Of a stretch of 17,484 nt of DNA, positions 6,935-14,118 are shown one piece after another. Source of the DNA: DASUFI01 sp036274635 (GTDB lineage Bacteria > Planctomycetota > B15-G4). The position numbers were made by a program, and so were the translations under genes. The stretch covers positions 1-17,484 of the forward strand of contig DASUFI010000058.1 in the NCBI GenBank assembly GCA_036274635.1, in the 5' to 3' direction. Within the stretch, counting starts at the first letter, position 1. The number at the start of each line of letters is the position of its first letter. The notes below the pieces were generated by a model. The model was not told the DNA's origin, searched no databases, and saw nothing but the letters and a program-made list of their open reading frames with translations.

Positions 6935-8439
6935 GAGAGCGGTACCTTCTGGCCCGCCCGCACCCACAGGTCGTTGCGGGCGACGAGCACGAGCAGCGTC
7001 ACGATGGCGCCCGCCGCGCGCGCGTCGAGCGCCCCCACCAGCGCGGCCGCCAGCAGGCTGCCCAGCACGACCAGACCCCAGAAGCGCGGCGCGGCCTCGC
7101 CCGCGTGCAGGTGGCGCGCGGCGGCGGCGGCGGCCTTGGTCGGGTGCGGCAGCGCGATCTCGGCGAGAGCCAGCAGCACGTCGAGCGGCAGGCCGAAGAG
7201 CAGGATGCGCGCGGCCACGTCCCCGAGGCCGGCCGACGGCGCCAGGCAGGCCTCGAGCAGCAGCACGCCCGCGGCGCCGGCGAGCAGCGCGTGCAGGGCC
7301 ATGTGCACCGGCTGCAGCGGGCTCTGCCACAGGTCGCGTCCCTTGGCCTGCGCGAAGAGGAAGGCGGTGTAGACCGCGGCGCAGGGAGCCAGCAGCAGTG
7401 ACAGCCAGCCGAAGGCGGAGGCCGCCACGGGCCACTCCCTCCACGCCGACAGCAGCCAGAGCGTGCTGGCGGCGCCGAAGGCGGACAGGATCCACGCGCC
7501 GCGCACCAGCCAGCTCGAGCTGTTGCCGCGCAGCAGGACGTTGAGGAAGCGGTCGGGACGCTGCAGGTCCGCGACGAGCAGCGCGGCCGTGGCCGCCTGC
7601 ATGAGCAGCGAGGCCACGCCGCAGGCGAGCAGCAGGGCCTGGGGCACGTCGCGCCCGAACACCAGCGCCGCGCCCAGCGGCAGCAGCAGCAGCCCCGCCG
7701 CCAGCGCCTTGGTGACCAGGTAGCCCGACACGTGCCAGCCCCACGGCGGCGACTTGGGCGCGTCGTAGCTGACGCGCGCGCCGCCCGCGCCGTCGAGGGC
7801 GCCGAGGACGCCCAGCGCCGCCAGCGGGCGGCCGTCCTGCGGCACGTCCGTCGTGGTGCAGCGCCCGCCGCGCGCCGCGAGCGGATCCAGCGCCGCGCCG
7901 TCGCCCTCGATGTAGTACAGCGACGGGCTCGTGCCCTTCTCCGGCTTGCGCACCTGCACGGGCTGGCCCGCGACGAGCTGCGCGATGAGGGTGGATGGAT
8001 CGGCCAGGTCCCCCGCCACGATGGCCTGCTCGGGACACGCGACGACGCAGGCCGGCAGCAGGCCGCGGTCCACGCGGTGGCTGCAGAAGTTGCACTTGGC
8101 CGCCGTGTCGTTGCGCGGGTCGATGTACAGCGCGTCGTAGGGGCAGGCCTGCAGGCAGCCCTTGCAGCCGATGCAGCGGCCGTTGTCGAAATCGACGATG
8201 CCGTCCGGCCGCACGTACAGCGCCGAGACCGGGCAGATCTCCACGCACGGCGCGTCGGCGCAGTGGTTGCAGCGCATGACGTGGAAGCTGCGCCGCACCG
8301 CGGGGAACTCGCCCGTCTCCACCTGCTTCACCCAGGTGCGGTTCACGCCCAGCGGCACGTCGTGCTCCGACTTGCACGCCAGCGTGCAGGCGTGACAGCC
8401 GATGCACTTGCGGTTGTCGATCAGGAAGCCGAGGCGCAC
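6931..8439 (-). CDS. Fused four-cluster ferredoxin/NrfD-type membrane subunit
   Basis: A 502-residue fusion of the electron-transfer and membrane subunits of a molybdoenzyme. Residues 1-140 carry 16 cysteines for four [4Fe-4S] clusters: 12/15/18/22, 57/60/65/69, 89/92/95/99 and 116/119/131/135. A linker of about 100 residues follows. From about 245 onward is an NrfD/PsrC-type quinone-interacting domain beginning PPWGWHVSGYLVTK, containing DLQRPDRFLNVLLRGN and LWQSPLQPVH, with roughly eight hydrophobic segments. There is no Tat or Sec signal, so the clusters should face the cytoplasm beside the catalytic subunit. The GTG at 8439 is chosen because it gives the canonical ferredoxin N-terminus (RLGFLIDNRKCIGCHAC). 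It lies 39 nt after the aminotransferase stop and overlaps the catalytic-subunit start, so the three genes look like one operon. DmsB-DmsC or SoeB-SoeC style subunits are usually separate polypeptides. Confidence 0.9.
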   Translation of the reverse strand: MRLGFLIDNRKCIGCHACTLACKSEHDVPLGVNRTWVKQVETGEFPAVRRSFHVMRCNHCADAPCVEICPVSALYVRPDGIVDFDNGRCIGCKGCLQACPYDALYIDPRNDTAAKCNFCSHRVDRGLLPACVVACPEQAIVAGDLADPSTLIAQLVAGQPVQVRKPEKGTSPSLYYIEGDGAALDPLAARGGRCTTTDVPQDGRPLAALGVLGALDGAGGARVSYDAPKSPPWGWHVSGYLVTKALAAGLLLLPLGAALVFGRDVPQALLLACGVASLLMQAATAALLVADLQRPDRFLNVLLRGNSSSWLVRGAWILSAFGAASTLWLLSAWREWPVAASAFGWLSLLLAPCAAVYTAFLFAQAKGRDLWQSPLQPVHMALHALLAGAAGVLLLEACLAPSAGLGDVAARILLFGLPLDVLLALAEIALPHPTKAAAAAARHLHAGEAAPRFWGLVVLGSLLAAALVGALDARAAGAIVTLLVLVARNDLWVRAGQKVPLS

Positions 8440-8478
8440 GTCAGGCTCGCGCGGCCGCGGCGCGGGGCGCGCGGCGCA

Positions 8479-9666
8479 TCAGGCCTTCGCCGTTGCGCGC
8501 GCCGAGGCCAGGAAGCCGGCGAAGCGCTTCAGGGCCTCGCGGATGTTGTCGACCGAGTTGGCGTAGCTGAAGCGCAGGAAGCCGTCGCCGTGCTTGCCGA
8601 AGGCCGTGCCCGAGAGGCAGGCGACACCCGCCTCGTCCAGCAGCCGCGCCGCGAGGTCCTTGCTGCTGAACCCGGTGCCGCGGATGTCCGGGAAGACGTA
8701 GAAGGCGCCCTGCGGCTCCACGCAGCTGACGCCGTCGAGCGCGTTGAGCCCGGCCACGATGACGTCGCGACGCTTGCGGAACTCGGCCACCATGCGGTCC
8801 ACCGCGTCCTGCGGGCCGCGCAGGGCCTCGACGCCGGCCATCTGCGTGAAGGCCGCGGTGCAGCTGGTGGCGTTCGTCTGCAGCCGCGCCATGTGCGTCG
8901 CGAACTCCGCCGGCATGATGCCGTAGCCGAGGCGCCAGCCCGTCATCGCGTAGGTCTTGCTGAAGCCGTCCAGCACCACGATGCGCGACGGGTCCCCGTA
9001 GCGCAGCACGGTGTCGTGCGCCGCGCCGTACAGGATGCGGGCGTAGATCTCGTCGGCCAGGATCCAGAGGCCCTTGTCCGCGGCCAACTTCGCGATGCCC
9101 TTGAGGTCGTCGCTGGTGAGCATCGAGCCCGTCGGGTTCTGGGGGCTGTTGAGGACGATGATCTTCGTCTTCGGCGTGACCAGCGAGGCCAGCTCGGCCA
9201 CGTCCGCGCGGAACTGCCGCTCCTTCCGGAGCGGCAGCGGCACCGCCTTCGCGCCGGCGTAGTTGATCATCGACTCGTAGATCGGGAACCCCGGGTTGGG
9301 GTAGATGGCCTCGTCGCCCTCCTCGAGCAGGGCGAGGAACATGAAGAACATGACCGGCTTGGCGCCGGGGTAGACCACCACCTGCTCGGGCTTCACCCCC
9401 ACGCCGCGGCGCTTCGTGAAGTCTTCGGCGATCGCTTCGCGCAGCCCAGGCAGGCCGGCCGACGGCCCGTAGTGCGTGAACCCCTTGCCGAGCGCCTCCT
9501 GGCCGGCCTTCACGATGTTCGCCGGCGTGTCCATGTCGGGCTCGCCGATCTCGAGATGCACGACATGCTTGCCCTGCGCCTCGAGCGCGCGGGCGCGAGC
9601 CAGGACTTCGAATGCCGTCTCCGTCCCGAGACGGCCCATGCGTGCTGCGAGCTTCATCCAGCTCAT
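8479..9666 (-). CDS. Class I/II PLP-dependent aminotransferase (aspartate aminotransferase-like)
   Basis: A fold-type I transaminase of 395 residues, in the normal range. The PLP-binding lysine is Lys237 in DGFSKTYAMTGWRLGY; other family marks are NSPQNPTG near 173-180, the cofactor-ring Asp205 with Tyr208 in ADEIYARI, Arg245, and Arg365 in FLRFSYANS, which should bind the substrate alpha-carboxylate. The N-terminal EIGEPDMDTP and the THYGPSAGLPGLREAIA region are typical of the AspC/alanine-type subgroup Igamma. The exact amino donor cannot be told from sequence; aspartate, alanine, or broad specificity are possible. The ATG at 9666 (or 9657) fits the family N-terminus; longer starts to 9897 would run into the divergent MFS gene and add non-homologous sequence. 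First gene of the run leading into the molybdoenzyme genes. An imperfect dyad lies just upstream of its start. Confidence 0.92.
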   Translation of the reverse strand: MSWMKLAARMGRLGTETAFEVLARARALEAQGKHVVHLEIGEPDMDTPANIVKAGQEALGKGFTHYGPSAGLPGLREAIAEDFTKRRGVGVKPEQVVVYPGAKPVMFFMFLALLEEGDEAIYPNPGFPIYESMINYAGAKAVPLPLRKERQFRADVAELASLVTPKTKIIVLNSPQNPTGSMLTSDDLKGIAKLAADKGLWILADEIYARILYGAAHDTVLRYGDPSRIVVLDGFSKTYAMTGWRLGYGIMPAEFATHMARLQTNATSCTAAFTQMAGVEALRGPQDAVDRMVAEFRKRRDVIVAGLNALDGVSCVEPQGAFYVFPDIRGTGFSSKDLAARLLDEAGVACLSGTAFGKHGDGFLRFSYANSVDNIREALKRFAGFLASARATAKA

Positions 9667-9671
9667 CGTAA

Positions 9672-9701
9672 CCGGCCGTGCGAAAGCTTCCCAGCGGCCG
9701 G
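9672..9701. promoter_or_regulatory. 30-bp imperfect dyad in a divergent intergenic region, possible operator
   Basis: The two 15-bp arms around the centre 9686/9687 pair at 11 of 15 positions: an outer 7-bp perfect arm CCGGCCG (9672-9678) with CGGCCGG (9695-9701), and an inner AAGCTT (9684-9689) on the same axis. It lies 5 nt upstream of the aminotransferase ATG and 41 nt upstream of the MFS ATG. A dimeric repressor site or an RNA hairpin over the aminotransferase ribosome-binding region are both possible. GC-rich DNA makes such symmetry more likely by chance. Confidence 0.4.
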
Positions 9702-9742
9702 GGCGGCTTGGATGGCCCGCGGGAGCAACCCACAATCGGCCC

Positions 9743-10945
9743 ATGGCCGCCCCGTCCCTGCCCGCCGATCGCGGCACGCGCACCTTCCGGATGTATTCCG
9801 CCCTCACCTTCGCCTTCGCCTGGGTGCCGGTGATGTACACGCACTTCACGGTGACGCGCGGCTGGTCGCCGGACGAGTACGCGTCGCTGTGGTCCACCTA
9901 CTACCTGGCCATGGTGGCCTGCGAGCTGCCGTGGGGCTGGTTGGCCGATCGCATCGGGCGTCGGCCGGTGCTGGTGGCGGGGCCGCTGGTGCTGGGCGCG
10001 GCCTTCGTGCTGTTGGGGCGGGCGCAGTCGCTCGCCGGGGCGCACCTGCTCATGGCCGTCGTGGGCGGTGCGCACGCGCTCATCTCGGGGGCCGACTCGG
10101 CCTGGCTGTACGACCACGTCACGGCGGCCGGGCGGCCGGCGGACACGTTCCGCGAGGAGTCGCTGGCGCACCGCTGGCGGCTCTTCGGGGTGTGCGTCCT
10201 GGACGTGGTCGGCGGCTGCGTCGCCTTCTGGCTGGGTACGCCGGCGGCCTTCGAGCTCGCGGCGGGGGTCATGGTGGTCTCGGCCCTGCTGGCCGCGCGC
10301 CTGCCGGAGGAGCGGGCGGCGAACGGGCGCCCGAAGCCCAGCGTCACGGCGGCCCGCGCGGCGCTGGGCGCGCCGGGAGTGCCGTGGGTGCTGGGCTGGT
10401 TCGTGGCGGTGTTCGTGCTGCTGCGCATGGGCTTCCAGCTCTACCAGCCGACGCTGCTCGCGGCCGGCGCCACCGACCTGCGGCTGCACGGGCTGGTGCT
10501 GGGCGGCCTGAACCTGGCGGCGGGCCTGTCGGTGTACGTCGTGCTGCGGGTGTTCGGGGCGCTGGGCGAGCGGCGCACGGCGGGCTTCGTGCTGCTGCTC
10601 CTGGCGGTGTCCTTCGCGGGGCTGTCGGCGGCGCCGGGCTGGCTGGTGCCGGGGCTCTTCGTGCTGCAGCAGGTGGCTTTCGGCTTCCTGCAGCCTGTCG
10701 GGCGCACGTCGCTCAACCAGCGCATCCGCGCCGGCGAGCGCGCGTCGCTGCTCTCGGCCCAGAGCCTGCTGGCGCGCCTCGCCTTCGCCACGGTGCTCTT
10801 CGCCGTGCCGTGGGACGCGGCCTTCACGGTGCGGCTCCCCGTGACCTACCTCGTGCTGGCGGGCGTCGCGCTGCTGGCCGCGGTCCTGGCCATGACTCTG
10901 CATCCGGAACATCGGACCAGACTTGAATCGGCCCTGCGCGGCTGA
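9743..10945 (+). CDS. Major facilitator superfamily transporter
   Basis: A 400-residue inner-membrane protein with about 12 hydrophobic segments, the standard MFS size. The loop after segment 2 carries motif A as GWLADRIGRRP (residues 65-75), with charged residues typical of proton-coupled carriers. Further features are the SWLYDH region after segment 4 and a central cytoplasmic loop rich in Glu and Arg (ARLPEERAANGRPK) that separates the two six-helix halves. Substrate cannot be assigned; it could be an exporter of a drug-like or metabolic compound. The ATG at 9743 starts a short cytoplasmic tail before segment 1; the longer open frame to 9476 overlaps the aminotransferase on the opposite strand and is rejected. 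A loose promoter pattern (TTGGAT at 9708-9713, 17 nt, CACAAT at 9731-9736) would put the transcript start near the ATG, which would make the mRNA leaderless. Confidence 0.9.
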   Translation: MAAPSLPADRGTRTFRMYSALTFAFAWVPVMYTHFTVTRGWSPDEYASLWSTYYLAMVACELPWGWLADRIGRRPVLVAGPLVLGAAFVLLGRAQSLAGAHLLMAVVGGAHALISGADSAWLYDHVTAAGRPADTFREESLAHRWRLFGVCVLDVVGGCVAFWLGTPAAFELAAGVMVVSALLAARLPEERAANGRPKPSVTAARAALGAPGVPWVLGWFVAVFVLLRMGFQLYQPTLLAAGATDLRLHGLVLGGLNLAAGLSVYVVLRVFGALGERRTAGFVLLLLAVSFAGLSAAPGWLVPGLFVLQQVAFGFLQPVGRTSLNQRIRAGERASLLSAQSLLARLAFATVLFAVPWDAAFTVRLPVTYLVLAGVALLAAVLAMTLHPEHRTRLESALRG

Positions 10946-10963
10946 AAGCATTGGCCGCACGCG

Positions 10964-12166
10964 ATGAAGATCAGCCTGCTCCCGTGCGTCCTTCTCATCG
11001 CCGCGGCTGCAGGCGGCTGCGCTGCGACGTCTCCGCCGGCGGCCCGCAGCGGCAAGGCCCCGCCCGCGGCGAGCCCGGCCGAGGCCAAGGCGCAGCCCCT
11101 CCTCAAGCAGCTGCAGGCGCTCGCCGACGCCGGCCACCATGACCAGGTGATCGATCGCGTCGACGCCGAGCTGCCCAAGGTGAGCGACGCGGCCACGCGC
11201 ACGCGGCTGCAGCTGCTCCAGGCCCGCTCGCTGCAGGCGGATGGCAAGGGGCGCTCGGCGGTGCTCACCTTCCAGCGCGCGGTCGAGGACCTGCCCAGCA
11301 CCTCCGGTGCGCTGGCGTGCGAGACGCTGCAGTCGCTGGCCGACGCGCAGGCCGCCCTCGGGCGCTGGCGCGACGCCCAGAAGAACTACGGCCGCGCCCT
11401 CGACGCCGGCGCGCCCGGCGCCCGCGCCAAGGAGGAGCTGCAGTACTCCGCCTACGTCGCGGCGCGCGAGGCGCACGATTCGTCGGCCGCCAGCGAGTGG
11501 AAGGGTCAGATCCGCAGGTTCAGCGCGACGCGCCTGGCCTCGGTGGAGTCGCGCCTGCTCCCGGCCTCCAAGGCGCCGCCGGCCCCGGCCGAAGCGAGGC
11601 CGCTGCTGCCGGGCGAGCTCCCCGACGATCCCACGCGCCTGCTGGCCGGCATCCATCGCCGAGCCGAGTGGAGCGCCGCGCCGGTGCGCGCCAACGTCGA
11701 CCCGATGCTGCCGGTGACGCACGTCACCGTCCACCACACGGCGATGGACTCCACCACCACCTGGCCCAAGGCCGTGGCCAGCGAGATCCGCGAGATCCAG
11801 GCCGCCCACCAGGAGAAGGGCTGGGCGGACATCGGCTACCACTTCCTCATCGATGCCGGCGGCGGCATCTGGGAAGGCCGGCCGCTGCGCTGGCAGGGCG
11901 CGCACGAGGGCGCCGGCCTGAACCGCGGCGCCGTCGGCGTATGCCTCCTGGGCAACTTCGACGACCAGCCCGTGCCGCTGGCGCAGCAGGCGGCGCTCTC
12001 GCAGCTGCTCGACGCGCTGTGCCGGCAGTACGCGCTGACGGCCAACGACATCCGCACGCATCGCGAGGTGCGGCCCGATCCCACCAACTGCCCCGGCCGG
12101 GCGCTGCAGGCCGTCGTGGACCGCTACCGCCGCAACTTCTCGGCGGCCTCGCTCGCGCGCCAGTAG
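10964..12166 (+). CDS. Lipoprotein N-acetylmuramoyl-L-alanine amidase (amidase_2/PGRP fold) with helical repeat region
   Basis: Cleaves the bond between N-acetylmuramic acid and the stem peptide of peptidoglycan, probably from an envelope membrane. The 400-residue product begins with a lipoprotein signal (MKISLLPCVLLIAAAAGGC, lipid attachment at Cys19), then an Ala/Pro-rich linker and helical TPR-like repeats at about 45-190 (such as RSAVLTFQRAVEDL and WRDAQKNYGRALDAG). The amidase domain spans about 230-390. Zinc ligands are His257 in VTVHHTAM, His366 in RTHREVRPDPTNCPG, and Cys376; Tyr292 in GYHFLI and the VGVCLLGNF strand match the T7 lysozyme/PGRP family. It follows the MFS gene by 18 nt, so the two may be co-transcribed. 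Its last 43 nt overlap the end of the RMD-like gene on the other strand. Function in wall turnover or recycling is inferred from the family. Confidence 0.93.
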   Translation: MKISLLPCVLLIAAAAGGCAATSPPAARSGKAPPAASPAEAKAQPLLKQLQALADAGHHDQVIDRVDAELPKVSDAATRTRLQLLQARSLQADGKGRSAVLTFQRAVEDLPSTSGALACETLQSLADAQAALGRWRDAQKNYGRALDAGAPGARAKEELQYSAYVAAREAHDSSAASEWKGQIRRFSATRLASVESRLLPASKAPPAPAEARPLLPGELPDDPTRLLAGIHRRAEWSAAPVRANVDPMLPVTHVTVHHTAMDSTTTWPKAVASEIREIQAAHQEKGWADIGYHFLIDAGGGIWEGRPLRWQGAHEGAGLNRGAVGVCLLGNFDDQPVPLAQQAALSQLLDALCRQYALTANDIRTHREVRPDPTNCPGRALQAVVDRYRRNFSAASLARQ

Positions 12167-13077
12167 TCCAGCACGTCGCCCAGCGTGCGGCGCAGGTCGA
12201 GCACGAGGCGCACGCCCGTGTCGCGCGCCAGCTTCTCGGCGCTGCCGTGGATCACGGGCACGTCCAGCGGGCGCATGCGCGCCGGGTCCTGCTCCACGCG
12301 CACCGGCCGGCGCGACTGCGCGCGCAGCTCGTCCAGCAGGGCCTGCACGGCCACCGCGGTTCCGCTGGTGACGTTGTAGGTCTCGCCGGCGCGACCGGAC
12401 TCGGCGGCCCGCACGTAGGCGGCGGCGACGTCACGCACGTCCGCGAGGTCGCGCACGGCGGCCAGGTTACCCACGCGCAGCACCGGCTCCTGCAGCCCCG
12501 CCTCGATGCGCGCCAGCTGGCGCGCGAAGGCCGAGGCCACGAAGTCGTCCGACTGCCCCGGCCCCACGTGGTTGAAGGCCCGCAGCACGACCACGTCGAG
12601 GCCGCGCGCGGCGGCGTGGTGGCAGGCCATCTCGGCCGCGGCCTTGCTGACGGCGTAGACGGTGGCCGGCTGCAGCGGCCGGTCCTCGACCAGCGGCGGC
12701 GCGTCCGGCGGCACGCGCCCGTAGACCTCGGAGCTGCTGGCCAGCAGCAGCCGCGCGCGCGGCGCCTCGCGCAGGCAGGCCGCCAGCAGCGCGCGCGTGC
12801 CGCCGAAGTTGATGCGCAGGCACTCGTCGGGCTCGGCCTCGGCGCGCCCCACGTGCGCGTAGCCCGCGAGGTGGAAGACCCAGTCGGGACGCGCATCCGC
12901 CAGCGCCGCGCGGCAGGCGCCGGTGTCGGTGACGTCGAGCTCCCGCCACGTCGCGCCCGCGGGCGGGCCGTGCGGTCCGGGCAGGCCGGCCGCCGTCACC
13001 GCGTGGCCGCCGCGCGCCAGCGCCGCGCACAGGTGTCGCCCCGCGAAGCCGGCCGCGCCCGTGACAAGCGCGCGCAC
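12124..13077 (-). CDS. rmd: GDP-4-keto-6-deoxy-D-mannose reductase-like NAD-dependent epimerase/dehydratase
   Basis: An extended short-chain dehydrogenase of 317 residues that should reduce the 4-keto product of Gmd, giving GDP-D-rhamnose. The Rossmann glycine motif is TGAAGFAGRHL near 6-16; the catalytic triad is read as Ser115 (LLASSSEVYG), Tyr141 and Lys145 (TVYAVSK). The DLADVRDVAAAYVRA and GETYNVTSG segments, and the C-terminal GSAEKLARDTG followed by TLGDVLDYWR, closely resemble RMD enzymes. It starts with GTG one nucleotide after the Gmd stop (TGA-G-GTG), so coupling to gmd is almost certain, and this neighbour is the main support for the substrate. A talose- or fucose-type product is a less likely alternative. 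The C-terminal codons overlap the convergent amidase gene. Confidence 0.85.
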   Translation of the reverse strand: MRALVTGAAGFAGRHLCAALARGGHAVTAAGLPGPHGPPAGATWRELDVTDTGACRAALADARPDWVFHLAGYAHVGRAEAEPDECLRINFGGTRALLAACLREAPRARLLLASSSEVYGRVPPDAPPLVEDRPLQPATVYAVSKAAAEMACHHAAARGLDVVVLRAFNHVGPGQSDDFVASAFARQLARIEAGLQEPVLRVGNLAAVRDLADVRDVAAAYVRAAESGRAGETYNVTSGTAVAVQALLDELRAQSRRPVRVEQDPARMRPLDVPVIHGSAEKLARDTGVRLVLDLRRTLGDVLDYWRASEAAEKLRR

Positions 13078-13078
13078 C

Positions 13079-14050
13079 TCAGCGGCCCTGGGGCGCCACG
13101 AGGGCGAGGTCCGCGTCGGTCATCATCTTCACCAGCGTGGGGAAGTCGACGCGCGGCCGCCAGCCCAGCACCCTGTGCGCCTTGCCCGCGTCGCCCTGCA
13201 GCAGGTCCACCTCGGCCGGGCGCAGGTGGCGCGGGTCCGTGACCACGTGCTCCTGCCAGTCGAGGCCCGCGTGCCGGAAGGCGATCTCGCAGAACTCGCG
13301 CACGCTGTGGGTCTGGCCCGTGGCGATGACGAAGTCGCCCGGCTGCTCCTGCTGCAGCATGAGCCACATGGCCTCGACGAAGTCGCCCGCGAAGCCCCAG
13401 TCGCGGCGCGCGTCGAGGTTGCCCAGCACCAGCTTCTCCTGCAGGCCGTGCCGAATGCGCGCCACCGCGTGGCTGATCTTGCGCGTCACGAACTGCAGCC
13501 CGCGCCGCGGCGACTCGTGGTTGAAGAGGATGCCGCTGCTGGCGTGCATCCCGTAGGCCTCGCGGTAGTTCACCGTGATCCAGTGGCCGTAGACCTTGGC
13601 CACGCCGTACGGGCTGCGCGGATGGAAGCGCGTGTCCTCCGTCTGCGGCGTCTGGGTCACCTTGCCGAACATCTCGCTGCTGCTGGCCTGGTAGAAGCGC
13701 GCCTGGGGCCGCACCTGGCGCACGGCCTCGAGCAGGCGCGCCACGGCCACCGCCGTGAACTCGGCCGTGAGCACCGGCTGGCGGAAGCTGGTGGGCACGA
13801 AGCTCTGTGCCGCGAGGTTGTAGACCTCGTCGGCCTGGCTCTGCTCCAGCGCGCGCACCAGCGAGGACGGGTCGAGCAGGTCCGCGTCCACGATCGCGAC
13901 CTTGTCCACGAGGTGGTCGATGCGCTCGTAGTGGTCGGTGGACGAGCGCCGCACCACGCCAGTGACCGTGTAGCCCTTGGAGAGCAGCAGCTCGGCGAGA
14001 TAGCTGCCGTCCTGTCCCGTGATGCCCGTGATGAGCGCGCGCTTGGCCAT
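13079..14050 (-). CDS. gmd: GDP-mannose 4,6-dehydratase
   Basis: Converts GDP-D-mannose to GDP-4-dehydro-6-deoxy-D-mannose, the first step towards GDP-rhamnose, GDP-fucose and related sugars, in the cytoplasm. The 323-residue product has the dinucleotide motif GITGQDGSYLAELLLSKGY (residues 9-27), the Gmd signature YNLAAQSFVPTSF, SSSEMFG at 123-129, and the catalytic Tyr148-x3-Lys152 in SPYGVAK; FNHESPRRG and the NLDARRDWG segment are characteristic of Gmd. The ATG at 14050 is preceded by a purine-rich AGGGAG and begins exactly at the family N-terminus, while the longer open frame runs through the uppP gene and is rejected. It is slightly shorter than many Gmd proteins. Its stop is one base from the RMD-like start; uppP ends 68 nt upstream, and a short perfect palindrome (14106-14115) lies in that gap. 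Confidence 0.95.
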   Translation of the reverse strand: MAKRALITGITGQDGSYLAELLLSKGYTVTGVVRRSSTDHYERIDHLVDKVAIVDADLLDPSSLVRALEQSQADEVYNLAAQSFVPTSFRQPVLTAEFTAVAVARLLEAVRQVRPQARFYQASSSEMFGKVTQTPQTEDTRFHPRSPYGVAKVYGHWITVNYREAYGMHASSGILFNHESPRRGLQFVTRKISHAVARIRHGLQEKLVLGNLDARRDWGFAGDFVEAMWLMLQQEQPGDFVIATGQTHSVREFCEIAFRHAGLDWQEHVVTDPRHLRPAEVDLLQGDAGKAHRVLGWRPRVDFPTLVKMMTDADLALVAPQGR

Positions 14051-14118
14051 GGCTCCCTGCCCGGAGGGGCCGGGAGCATACCGCATGACCCGCGCGCGGC
14101 GAGCGGTCGGCCGACGGG

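Noticed and set aside
6935..8407. Upstream extension of the molybdoenzyme to a 1440-residue protein
   Set aside because: The added part is a frame-shifted shadow of the ferredoxin-NrfD gene; the GTG at 6934 overlapping its stop gives a normal-length subunit.
9667..9897. Longer N-terminus for the aminotransferase
   Set aside because: The extra residues have no resemblance to the family and would overlap the divergent MFS gene and its start.
7732..10926. 1064-codon plus-strand open frame across the ferredoxin-NrfD, aminotransferase and MFS genes
   Set aside because: It is antisense or out of frame to three genes with clear motifs, and its composition is Arg/Ala/His-rich low-complexity typical of a shadow.
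8441..12061. 1206-codon minus-strand open frame over the aminotransferase, MFS and amidase genes
   Set aside because: It crosses genes on both strands with no coherent domain; the aminotransferase lies in a different frame.
14106..14115. Perfect 10-bp palindrome GTCGGCCGAC near the end of uppP as a terminator
   Set aside because: It has no loop or following U-run and short GC palindromes are common by chance here; not strong enough to list as a feature.
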